A program made the translations under genes and the position numbers. DNA of 13,602 bases, from assembly GCA_002343335.1 (NCBI GenBank), contig DDSI01000262.1, positions 11,667-25,268 of the forward strand, written 5' to 3'. The DNA is from Bacteriovoracaceae bacterium UBA2394. GTDB lineage: Bacteria; Bdellovibrionota; UBA2394. The number at the start of each line of letters is the position of its first letter. Position 1 is the first letter of the stretch. Shown piece after piece: positions 7,285-13,602 of this stretch. Under the pieces are notes generated by a model. The model was not told the DNA's origin, did not search any database, and saw only the letters and a list, made by a program, of their open reading frames with translations.

Positions 7285-7308
7285 GGGCCCCTGCAACCGC
7301 AGGAGCCC
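7285..7308 (-). terminator. Intrinsic terminator of the subtilisin-like protease gene
   Basis: A ten-pair stem with one mismatch (7285-7294 with 7299-7308) and a four-base loop, mostly G:C. On the minus strand it is followed by TTGCCTTTTGTT, a moderately uridine-rich tail. It lies 43 bases after the protease stop and 27 bases before the ffh start, so it separates the two genes, and would be in the ffh leader if transcription reads through. Confidence 0.75.
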
Positions 7309-7350
7309 TCGACAGAACGGATAGTACTGACGTGTGTCAGAGCGCTCTTT

Positions 7351-8790
7351 TTAGCGACCTGCTCCATTCATAATCATTTCATAGGCGTGGTTTACATCGA
7401 GCCGACCGGCGCCGTAATCGTTATCCATTCCCGATTGACCGAGATCCTTACTCGATTTCATCAAGATGTCGCGAACTTGAACGATCGTCGCATCGGGCTT
7501 GGTTTGGATGACCAGAGCGATGGCCCCAGTCGTATGCGGCGTCGCCATCGATGTTCCGCTCATCTCGCCATACTTACCGCCAGGCATTGCGGACAGAACG
7601 CTTTTTCCAGGAGCCGACACATCGGGTTTTACATATTTCACACGCTCACCTTTGTGCGTAATGCTCACAGGACCGCGTGAAGAAAATGAAGTGACCTTGT
7701 CATTTTGATCAGTCGCACCCACTGCGAAAGACTGGGGAAGTCCACCAGGGGATCCTACGCTCGACGCACTTGGACCGGAATTTCCAGCTGCAAAGCTTGG
7801 AAAGATATTCAGCTGAACCCATGTAAAGACGGCGGGAGAAAATGGATCGTTCTCGACGCTATCGCCAAGATTTCCACCCCAAGAGTTGTTGATCACTCGA
7901 GGTTGGTCTGGAGTTTCAGGCTTTCCATCGGGATCGGCCATGAATTCCATTCCCTTTAAGATAGAGCTCAAACTTCCTCCGCCCGAAGCCGTGAAAACTT
8001 TTCCAATCACGAGTTGGGTCACCCCGGGAGCAACACCAATTTGAGTGCCACCCGCGCCGATTCCAGCAATGGTTCCCGCAACGTGCGTGCCGTGACCGTG
8101 ATCGTCATAGGCATCTTTCTTTCCGCCCACGAGATCCTTGAAAGTGATCGTCTTACCTTCGAACTCGGGATGCTTAGGATCAATTCCCGTGTCCAAAATT
8201 CCAACGATGACGCCTTTTCCGCTGATGTCGGGATTGGCTTGCCGTAACGCGGGCACGCCAATTTTTTCCAGACCATAAGTAAATTCTGAGCCATCCACAT
8301 CCGCTTCGACTCTGTAGTCTGGGGCCAGCTTAATGCGTTCATCCAGATAAACGAACGCCACATCATCTCGATCGGACAGGCTATAGATCGTGTCCACCGA
8401 AGCCGTGGCCATCATTGCGTTCACGTTCCAAAAATATTTTACATTTCGGATGCTCGTGTTCGCGCCGAATGTTTTGTTGTTCATCAGTTCGGCAACATGG
8501 GCTCGGAGGTCTCTTTGATTTTCGAGAATGCGATGCTTGATCATGGTCTCTACTTGAGCTGAAGGAATCTTTCCCCAGACCGTGTGAGGCAATGGCGTAA
8601 GTTGTTGAAGCATGACAACCACTGGAACTGGGTTGCTGGTCTGCTCGAGTACATTTACAAGTCTGGCAGACATCTTCGATTCATCGGCTTGAGCCACCGA
8701 CGAAGAAAGTTGAAAGGTTAGAACACTGACGAGTGCGATTGCGGCTACGCGGCAAGCACGACGCTCCGCCGCAATGAAATATTTATTCAC
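7351..8790 (-). CDS. Secreted subtilisin-like serine protease (peptidase family S8)
   Basis: A 479-residue exported protease. Residues 1-35 form a Sec signal peptide: a basic start (K, RR, R), a hydrophobic core VAAIALVSVLTF, and a likely AQA cleavage site before DE. Residues about 36-165 look like a pro-region. The catalytic domain shows the full S8 set: D200 in ILDTGID, H233 in DDHGHGTHVAGT, oxyanion N337 in FAAGNSG and S414 in SGTSMATPH. The start is the GTG at 8790, with GGAGG seven to eight bases upstream; the frame also opens at a TTG (8808), which would place the ribosome site inside the gene. No C-terminal anchor or extra domain is seen. It is divergent from a small secreted protein at 8906. 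Substrate unknown. Confidence 0.95.
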   Translation of the reverse strand: MNKYFIAAERRACRVAAIALVSVLTFQLSSSVAQADESKMSARLVNVLEQTSNPVPVVVMLQQLTPLPHTVWGKIPSAQVETMIKHRILENQRDLRAHVAELMNNKTFGANTSIRNVKYFWNVNAMMATASVDTIYSLSDRDDVAFVYLDERIKLAPDYRVEADVDGSEFTYGLEKIGVPALRQANPDISGKGVIVGILDTGIDPKHPEFEGKTITFKDLVGGKKDAYDDHGHGTHVAGTIAGIGAGGTQIGVAPGVTQLVIGKVFTASGGGSLSSILKGMEFMADPDGKPETPDQPRVINNSWGGNLGDSVENDPFSPAVFTWVQLNIFPSFAAGNSGPSASSVGSPGGLPQSFAVGATDQNDKVTSFSSRGPVSITHKGERVKYVKPDVSAPGKSVLSAMPGGKYGEMSGTSMATPHTTGAIALVIQTKPDATIVQVRDILMKSSKDLGQSGMDNDYGAGRLDVNHAYEMIMNGAGR

Positions 8791-8814
8791 AATAAGATCC
8801 TCCCCCAACGCGAG

Positions 8815-8839
8815 TTTATAAAGTTCTGCGTAAAAAGAA
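8815..8839 (-). promoter_or_regulatory. Candidate promoter of the protease gene
   Basis: On the minus strand TATAAA (8815-8820, five of six matches to the -10 consensus) would place the transcript start near 8808, leaving a short leader with the GGAGG site just before the GTG at 8790. The -35 is weak: TTGCTC lies 19 bases upstream. This position argues against the alternative TTG start at 8808. Confidence 0.35.
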
Positions 8840-8905
8840 GAGCAAAAGTTGGTAGGGGTAAAAATATTTCAAGAATAGAATCGGATTTGCAAATGGAGAA
8901 ATTTT

Positions 8906-9415
8906 ATGACGGTGCGTGTTAACACAAAGCGACAGATTTTATTTTTCATCTTAATGGGGATTTTCTGTTCCACAACCCTTCATGCGCTCGCTGCAAAAAA
9001 AATTACGCAGATTCAAATTGATCCGGCAGACACGAATTTCAAATTCGATTCGATCCGGATTTTCAAATTTGAGTCTGAAGAGACATGGAGAAATTTTTGG
9101 GCGGAGAATACTCGCAATCTGGACAAGATCGCTCCGCAAGTTCCGGTGAATTGGAACTCGGAAGCCTTACTTGCCATTTTTTGGGCGAGTGAAGATGCCA
9201 TCGTTCGGCTGCCAGCATTTTTGCATGCGGAAGAAATTGGAGACTTCGGCACACCAGAAATGAAAACGCGATTGAATTTTGTGCTTCATCGTCCCTGTTT
9301 TGGAATCATCACCGATGAATCACCGGCCGCATTTTTTCTAGTAGATGAAAGTTTGAACAACACTCAGCGGATCGCCGTGCAAACGGAAAATTCAAAAGCG
9401 ATCGGATGCTTTTAG
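8906..9415 (+). CDS. Small secreted protein, weakly PrcB-like
   Basis: A 169-residue protein with a clear Sec signal peptide: R4, K8, R9, a hydrophobic core ILFFILMGIF and an ALA cleavage site near residue 29. The mature part begins with a basic Lys pair and carries the pattern SEETWRNFWAENT, then PQVPVNWNSEALLAIFW. That resembles the PrcB-type domain, where an entry helix with a tryptophan pair precedes a strand beginning VDFsxE. Two late cysteines (in RPCFG and at the penultimate position) could form a disulphide. The start has GGAG seven bases upstream. It is divergent from the S8 protease and overlaps the convergent gene at 9412 by four bases. The -10-like TAGAAT at 8876-8881 has no good -35. 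Function unknown; the PrcB link is tentative. Confidence 0.8.
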   Translation: MTVRVNTKRQILFFILMGIFCSTTLHALAAKKITQIQIDPADTNFKFDSIRIFKFESEETWRNFWAENTRNLDKIAPQVPVNWNSEALLAIFWASEDAIVRLPAFLHAEEIGDFGTPEMKTRLNFVLHRPCFGIITDESPAAFFLVDESLNNTQRIAVQTENSKAIGCF

Positions 9416-10263
9416 GGCTCCGACCGATCGGAAGGAGGGCGACGTCGTCCCATCACGGCTTGATCTTCTCTTCGAAGTGGCCTGATTTGATCGTCTGGAA
9501 TAATCTCTAAACCATTAGGACCAAATGCGCGACTGCGCGCCACATTGCCCTCACCTTCTGCCTCGGCGTCTTCCTGCTGTTCGCGTTCTTCAAACACACT
9601 TGGACGAATGAAGGAGGAATCATTCAACCCGGAAATGAGTCGCCTTCGAAGATGAGTCATATGCCAAGACATAATGTTGTAGCTCGGATCCCTTAAAGTT
9701 TTATGCTCACGATCTCTTCTTGCTTTTGTAGGGCCACTCTTCTCTTCTGACTCTGGAATTTCGTAGTATTTTGGAACTTCTGCATTCATATCGGAAAAGA
9801 TTCCCATATTTGTCGGAGCAAAAGCTTTTACAACACCAGAAACGTCATCATGCTCGACAAGAGCAACTTGTCTATCCAAGACGAAGGTGACCACATGTTC
9901 CGCCACCCAATGATCCCCGTAGAGCCCGGAAAATTCTTGCATATACCAAGCAAAGGATCGCTCTACGACCGAAGCTTCCCCAGGTAACTTTTTGGGTTTA
10001 AGTCGCGCTAATTCAAAGGCCGCCACATATAAAAACTTATCCGCCTCGGGGTTTGATTTAGAAAGTTGGTTCCAATCTGCGGAGTGAGAAAGATATTGAT
10101 TGAGTACTTGAAGTAAAACTTGCGACCTCAGCTGGGGATCTCGTCGCCAGGCTCCAAGCGTCACCCCACACGGACTTGCGATTGCTTCCGACAATTGAAG
10201 GGAAACGGCTGCGACGATTAAAAATGAGAGAATAAATTTTCGAAAAGGCATTTTAAACTGCAT
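9412..10263 (-). CDS. Unrecognised secreted or periplasmic protein
   Basis: A 283-residue protein I cannot assign. It begins with a Sec signal peptide: basic residues K4, R8, K9, a hydrophobic stretch FILSFLIVAAVSL, and an AIA cleavage site around residue 29, followed by SPCG with the only mature cysteine. Residues 35-160 look helical and globular; residues 170-205 are charged; from about 225 the sequence is rich in Glu, Gln and Arg and ends in a proline/arginine-rich tail that is probably disordered. The ATG at 10263 is chosen because a promoter-like -10 (TATATA) lies between it and the upstream in-frame ATG at 10314, and because it puts the signal peptide at the N-terminus. An ATG at 10251 is also possible. 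It lies downstream of recA, behind the recA terminator. Confidence 0.8.
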   Translation of the reverse strand: MQFKMPFRKFILSFLIVAAVSLQLSEAIASPCGVTLGAWRRDPQLRSQVLLQVLNQYLSHSADWNQLSKSNPEADKFLYVAAFELARLKPKKLPGEASVVERSFAWYMQEFSGLYGDHWVAEHVVTFVLDRQVALVEHDDVSGVVKAFAPTNMGIFSDMNAEVPKYYEIPESEEKSGPTKARRDREHKTLRDPSYNIMSWHMTHLRRRLISGLNDSSFIRPSVFEEREQQEDAEAEGEGNVARSRAFGPNGLEIIPDDQIRPLRREDQAVMGRRRPPSDRSEP

Positions 10264-10287
10264 AGTGGAAATTCCAGAGTTAGCGGG

Positions 10288-10316
10288 TATATAGCCCGGA
10301 TCCGCCAGGCGCACAA
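10288..10316 (-). promoter_or_regulatory. Candidate promoter of the secreted-protein gene at 9412-10263
   Basis: On the minus strand TTGTGC (10311-10316) and TATATA (10288-10293) are separated by exactly 17 bases. The start of transcription would be near 10281, about 18 bases before the ATG at 10263. The -35 match is only three of six; the -10 and spacing are good. Confidence 0.4.
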
Positions 10317-10353
10317 CCCCCCAAAACCCTGTTTAAGTGGCTCTAAATGAACA

Positions 10354-10383
10354 AAGGCCGCAGAATGCAGATCCTGCGGCCTT
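10354..10383 (-). terminator. Intrinsic terminator of recA
   Basis: A perfect ten-base-pair stem, AAGGCCGCAG at 10354-10363 with CTGCGGCCTT at 10374-10383, and a ten-base loop. On the minus strand the stem is followed by TTTGTTCATTT. It lies 31 bases after the recA stop. Confidence 0.85.
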
Positions 10384-10414
10384 CGCGTAAGAACTTAATT
10401 CAAAAGAGGGCGGA

Positions 10415-11569
10415 TTACTTCTTCTTGGAGTCGCCCGAGGCTGCCTTGGCCGTGGCCTTGGCTTCAGGCGTAGGAGTCGCTGCGGTATTGGAAGCGACTG
10501 CTTTTAACACGCCAGACTTTTCCATGATGGCCTTGTCGATCGCTTTTGCGATCGCAGGATTATCTTTTAGAAATTGGACCACGTTATCGCGCCCTTGTCC
10601 GACTTTTTGACCTTCGAAAGAATACCAAGAACCGGATTTTTCCAAAATATTTTGCTCTGTCGCGGTGTCGACGACTTCGCCCAATCGGGAGATGCCTTGA
10701 CCAAACAAGATGTCGAACTCCGCGCGCTTAAATGGAGGAGCCACTTTGTTCTTCACCACTTTGACGACGGTGCGGCTGCCCACCACTTCTTCGCCCACTT
10801 TAATGGCCGTCATACGACGAATATCCAAACGCACCGAGCAATAAAACTTGAGAGCATTTCCACCGGTCGTCGTTTCAGGGTTTCCAAACATCACACCGAT
10901 CTTCATACGGATCTGATTGATGAAAATGAGAATCGTCTTCGATTTCGCAATCGTACCGGTGAGTTTTCGCAATGCCTGCGACATCAATCGCGCTTGAAGA
11001 CCCATGTGAGAATCTCCCATGTTGCCTTCAATTTCAGCCTTGGGAGTGAGCGCAGCCACGGAGTCGACCACAATCATATCCACCACGCCGGAGCGAATGA
11101 GCGCATCCACGATTTCCAGCGCTTCTTCACCGGTGTCAGGTTGAGAGATCAACAGGTCATCCACATTCACGCCCAATTTGCGTGCATAGCCGACGTCGAT
11201 AGCATGCTCTGCATCCACAAACGCGCAAATGCCGCCCTTTTTCTGACATTCCGCAACGGCATGCAAAGTAAGCGTGGTCTTTCCAGACGATTCAGGACCA
11301 AAAATTTCGACGATACGGCCGCGAGGCAGCCCGCCAATTCCAAGAGCCACATCCAATCCCAACGATCCCGTGGGAACGACATCGGTGGAGGGAATCAAAG
11401 CCTGATTCTCTCCCAGACGCATGATGGAGCCTTTTCCAAATTGCTTCTCGATCGCACTCACGGCGAGTTCGAGAGCCTTCAGCTTTTCTGGGTTAACCGG
11501 AACGCTCTTAGCATTCGCAGGAACTTGAGCTGATGTTGATAATACGGACGACGATTGATTTTGAGCCAC
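10415..11569 (-). CDS. recA: Recombinase RecA
   Basis: RecA forms filaments on single-stranded DNA, catalyses strand exchange and triggers LexA self-cleavage. Strong matches run through the protein: [15 protein letters not shown] (about 40-54), Walker [10 protein letters not shown] at 91-99, [22 protein letters not shown], the central [10 protein letters not shown], and [19 protein letters not shown] with the L2 loop. The start is GTG with a perfect AGGAGG seven bases upstream. Two features are unusual: about 22 extra N-terminal residues rich in Ser, Ala, Gln and Pro, and a C-terminal tail of about 28 residues that is Ala/Thr/Pro-rich and ends SGDSKKK, whereas E. coli RecA ends in an acidic regulatory tail. 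No recX follows. I see no recognisable LexA box in the 132 bases upstream and no firm promoter there. Confidence 0.97.
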   Translation of the reverse strand: MAQNQSSSVLSTSAQVPANAKSVPVNPEKLKALELAVSAIEKQFGKGSIMRLGENQALIPSTDVVPTGSLGLDVALGIGGLPRGRIVEIFGPESSGKTTLTLHAVAECQKKGGICAFVDAEHAIDVGYARKLGVNVDDLLISQPDTGEEALEIVDALIRSGVVDMIVVDSVAALTPKAEIEGNMGDSHMGLQARLMSQALRKLTGTIAKSKTILIFINQIRMKIGVMFGNPETTTGGNALKFYCSVRLDIRRMTAIKVGEEVVGSRTVVKVVKNKVAPPFKRAEFDILFGQGISRLGEVVDTATEQNILEKSGSWYSFEGQKVGQGRDNVVQFLKDNPAIAKAIDKAIMEKSGVLKAVASNTAATPTPEAKATAKAASGDSKKK

Positions 11570-11701
11570 GATACTTCCTCCTAAAAATGACCGATAATTG
11601 TTTGCCCGCTCTCTGCAGGAAATCCTTCAACGGCCGAGATGTAAAGAGAGATTTTGCGTGGCTACGAACGCTAGCGCAGTGCGCGCTCCAGAGCGTGAGG
11701 C

Positions 11702-12100
11702 CTAGTCCTGAACTTCTTCCTCTTGAAAGCCGTCGCCGAACTCGTCGCCGTCTTCATCGTCATCATCCGACATGAGGTCTTCGTCTTCTTTCTCGTCGAT
11801 CATCTTATCGTCGCGATAATCGTCTTCGTCCAAATCTTCATCCTCGTCGTCCTTCCGAGCCGCTGAGAGAGGTCCCAGCTCGTCTTCCATCTCTTGACGC
11901 TCTTCGAGCCAAGTCATTTGGATCGCTTCGAGAATTTTTTCATTGGATTTTTTCGGATCGTCGGAGAAATCGGGAAGTTTCGTCACATATTTGTGCAAAT
12001 CCGTAAACCGCAATGACAGTGGATTGGTGGAGGGGTGCTCGTCGATGAGACGAAAAGCGATGTCTTCTACATCGGTCCATTTCAATTTGCCCTTAGCCAT
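11702..12100 (-). CDS. iscX: Fe-S cluster assembly protein IscX with acidic C-terminal extension
   Basis: Residues 4-66 match IscX (YfhJ), a small adaptor that binds the cysteine desulfurase IscS near the frataxin site and tunes cluster assembly: LKWTDVEDIAFRLI, LSLRFTDLHKYV, LPDFSDDP and KSNEKILEAIQMTWLEER. E. coli IscX is only 66 residues; this protein has 132. From residue 83 to the end, 31 of 50 residues are Asp or Glu, with almost no hydrophobic content, so the tail is surely disordered and highly negative. The ATG at 12100 has GGAGG twelve bases upstream, a rather long spacing. It lies 40 bases after fdx on the same strand, as in isc operons, and 132 bases before recA. Confidence 0.92.
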   Translation of the reverse strand: MAKGKLKWTDVEDIAFRLIDEHPSTNPLSLRFTDLHKYVTKLPDFSDDPKKSNEKILEAIQMTWLEERQEMEDELGPLSAARKDDEDEDLDEDDYRDDKMIDEKEDEDLMSDDDDEDGDEFGDGFQEEEVQD

Positions 12101-12140
12101 ATCTACTCAAAGCCTCCAAACTTCAATTTCGAAAACCATT

Positions 12141-12440
12141 CTAACTTACCCCAGGAATGCGGACGAGGATCTCGCCATCCTTGCGAACTCGAGATTGGCA
12201 TCCCAATCTGGAATTCTCACCGAGCTTCTCGTTGGCCTCTAAAAGAGCCAGTTCATCCTCACTCATGGTGGAGAGAAGCTCCGCGCCTTTTTCAACCCAA
12301 ACCTGGCAGGTTGTACAAGCACAATTTCCTCCACAATCGTGATCCAAAGCGACTCCATTCTCAAGAGCACATTCTAAGATCGTGCTCCCCACGGGTACTT
12401 CGAACGCATTTTCCAAATGAGCAAATTTGATTTTGGGCAT
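12141..12440 (-). CDS. fdx: ISC-type [2Fe-2S] ferredoxin
   Basis: A 99-residue adrenodoxin-type ferredoxin of the isc operon, which supplies electrons for Fe-S cluster assembly. Cluster ligands are C36, C42 and C45 in the CGGNCACTTC block and C81 in LGCQSR; the additional C40 in the block is also seen in E. coli Fdx. The EDELALLEANEKLGENSRLGCQ region matches the family. Length is slightly below the E. coli protein (111). The start codon follows the hscA stop after a single base, and GGAGG inside the hscA 3' end serves as ribosome site, so the two are probably translated together. Confidence 0.95.
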   Translation of the reverse strand: MPKIKFAHLENAFEVPVGSTILECALENGVALDHDCGGNCACTTCQVWVEKGAELLSTMSEDELALLEANEKLGENSRLGCQSRVRKDGEILVRIPGVS

Positions 12441-12441
12441 A

Positions 12442-13602
12442 CTACCGCGCCTCCGCGACCGTGCGATCCTTCAACCGATTGCGCAGAGCATGATCCAAGA
12501 TCTGCTGAGCGAGCTCTTGCGTCATGTGATCCAACTCTCGCGTTCGAAGGACGATAACATCCGAAGGGGCCATCTCAATGTCTCTCTCTAAAGCTTTCAT
12601 CACCGGTCCAATTCTGGCTTTTTGCCTTTCCACAAAGACTCTGTCCAGAAGAGGATTTTCAAACGATTTCTCTGTTGCCCGCAACAACGCTCGGGCTTGA
12701 TTCTTTGCCTCGATCAGTTGACGTTCTGCAAAGTCCCGCTCCGCGTACTTAAAAGACTCCGCCAGCATGCGCTCAATCTCGGAATCAGAAAGTCCAAAGC
12801 TCGGGCGCACTTCCAATTCTGCAAATTCTTTCGTTCGTAAATCCGTCGCATGCGCACGAAGCATTCCATTGGCATCCATCAGAAATTCCACACGCACCTT
12901 AGGATATCCCGCAGGAGCAGGAGCGATCTTCAATTTAAATCTGCCGAGACTGCGACAGTCCTGCACCAGCTCTCGTTCGCCTTGAACGATATGCACGTCC
13001 ACCCCCGTTTGATTATCGACATAGGTCGTAAAATCCTCAAAGGCGCTACAACGCACTGTCGTGTTTCGATGAATGATCTTAGAGATGAGTCCGCCCATCG
13101 TTTCAATTCCCAGCGACAGGGGAACGACATCGAGAAGCAGTGTGTTTTTCTTTTCGCCGGCCAAGATCGCTCCTTGAATCGCGGCTCCTAAGGCGACGAC
13201 TTGATCGGGATCAATCCCCTCCGCAGGTTTTTTTCCAAAAAACTGAGAAGCTAACTCTCTTACGAGTGGCACTCGCGTTGAGCCGCCTACAAAAACGAGA
13301 TGCTCGATCGCCGAAATTTCTAAACCGGATGCAGCGAGGGCCGATCGACACGATTGGAGAGTTCGCTCGATCACCGGCCGAAAGATCTCACTGAGCTCCT
13401 CTCGAGTGAAAACGCCGTTCCACTGAACCTTCCCATCCCAATAAATTGAGGCTTCGATTTCGGCTTCATCGGTAAGCTTACGCTTCAAATTCTCCAGCTG
13501 ATGCAAAACAGAGATGCGGTCTTCTTCTTTCTTGGGAGCGACTCCCGCGCGCTTCACAAAAGCTTGATAAAGCGCGAAGTCCAAATCGTCACCGCCCAAA
13601 TG
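12442..13602 (-). CDS. hscA: Fe-S cluster assembly chaperone HscA (Hsp70 family), 3' part only
   Basis: The C-terminal 386 residues of an Hsp70; the frame runs off the window, beginning with HLGGDDLDFAL, so the N-terminal third lies outside. HscA, with HscB, releases the cluster from IscU. The end of the ATPase domain is seen as VFVGGSTRVP and VALGAAIQGAIL, followed by the linker LLLDVVPLSLGIETMGG and the substrate-binding domain. The segment QGERELVQDCRSLGRF is specific to HscA, not DnaK, and SFGLSDSEIERML also fits. The helical lid (about 290-386) ends in a basic tail. A TTG at 13599 is internal and not a real start. hscB, iscU and iscS are expected upstream, beyond the edge. Confidence 0.95.
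   Translation of the reverse strand, partial: HLGGDDLDFALYQAFVKRAGVAPKKEEDRISVLHQLENLKRKLTDEAEIEASIYWDGKVQWNGVFTREELSEIFRPVIERTLQSCRSALAASGLEISAIEHLVFVGGSTRVPLVRELASQFFGKKPAEGIDPDQVVALGAAIQGAILAGEKKNTLLLDVVPLSLGIETMGGLISKIIHRNTTVRCSAFEDFTTYVDNQTGVDVHIVQGERELVQDCRSLGRFKLKIAPAPAGYPKVRVEFLMDANGMLRAHATDLRTKEFAELEVRPSFGLSDSEIERMLAESFKYAERDFAERQLIEAKNQARALLRATEKSFENPLLDRVFVERQKARIGPVMKALERDIEMAPSDVIVLRTRELDHMTQELAQQILDHALRNRLKDRTVAEAR

Noticed and set aside
7327..7348. Small inverted repeats CTGAC-GTGT-GTCAG and AGAGCGCTCT just after the protease stop
   Set aside because: They are short, of a kind common by chance, and have no U-tract; the stronger hairpin at 7285-7308 explains termination.
8791..8808. 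TTG start for the protease at 8808
   Set aside because: The GGAGG ribosome site lies downstream of this TTG and correctly before the GTG at 8790.
10574..11533. A 319-codon open frame on the plus strand antisense to recA
   Set aside because: It lies entirely within recA, its translation is rich in His and Arg with no domain pattern, and it has no ribosome site; it is a shadow of recA codon usage.
11673..11687. Possible terminator after iscX (AGCGC/GCGCT stem)
   Set aside because: The stem has only five pairs, and no uridine run follows on the minus strand.
1..13602. Defence island, prophage, transposon or CRISPR content
   Set aside because: No repeat-spacer array, integrase, transposase or toxin-antitoxin pair is seen; the genes are housekeeping apart from three exported proteins and the unassigned plus-strand protein at the left edge.

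Overview
The window reads as a chromosomal housekeeping stretch of a Gram-negative bacterium at roughly 50% GC, with almost every gene on the minus strand. The order ffh, rpsP, KH protein, trmD, SPOUT methyltransferase, rplS, rnhB/yraN, together with a proteobacterial-type ISC cluster (hscA, fdx, iscX) and exported proteins with Sec signal peptides, suggests a deltaproteobacteria-like lineage, possibly Bdellovibrionota. That placement is an inference from gene order and protein style; there is no rRNA here to fix it.

Layout. Positions 2-748 (+) hold the end of an unrecognised helical-repeat protein. Positions 768-5780 (-) are a tight translation/RNA cluster, transcribed right to left: rpsP (S16), khpA-like KH protein, trmD, a SPOUT RNA methyltransferase, rplS (L19), an RNase HII fused to a YraN domain, rsmI and hemE, with several overlapping gene ends. 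Its promoter region (about 5781-5902) carries two near-identical TGACGTCA palindromes 74 bp apart. Just upstream is ffh (5903-7258, -). Positions 7351-10263 are an exported-protein island: a secreted subtilisin-like protease (-), a divergent small secreted protein (+) with a weak resemblance to PrcB-type protease partners, and an unrecognised secreted protein (-). Positions 10415-13602 (-) hold recA preceded by iscX, fdx and the 3' part of hscA.

How the genes work together: the rpsP cluster supplies ribosomal proteins and RNA-modifying factors; ffh targets nascent membrane and secreted proteins; hscA/fdx/iscX serve Fe-S cluster assembly; recA serves recombination and the SOS response. Two strong stem-loop terminators are visible on the minus strand, one after the protease gene and one after recA. 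No intergenic gap reaches 300 bases.

I see no defence system, CRISPR array, transposon, prophage, tRNA or rRNA. The notable points are local departures from the norm: the RNase HII-YraN fusion, a TrmD with altered catalytic motifs, an IscX with a very acidic tail about as long as the domain itself, a RecA with a basic instead of acidic tail, the operator-like repeats before rpsP, no rimM in its usual place, and the protease/secreted-partner pair.
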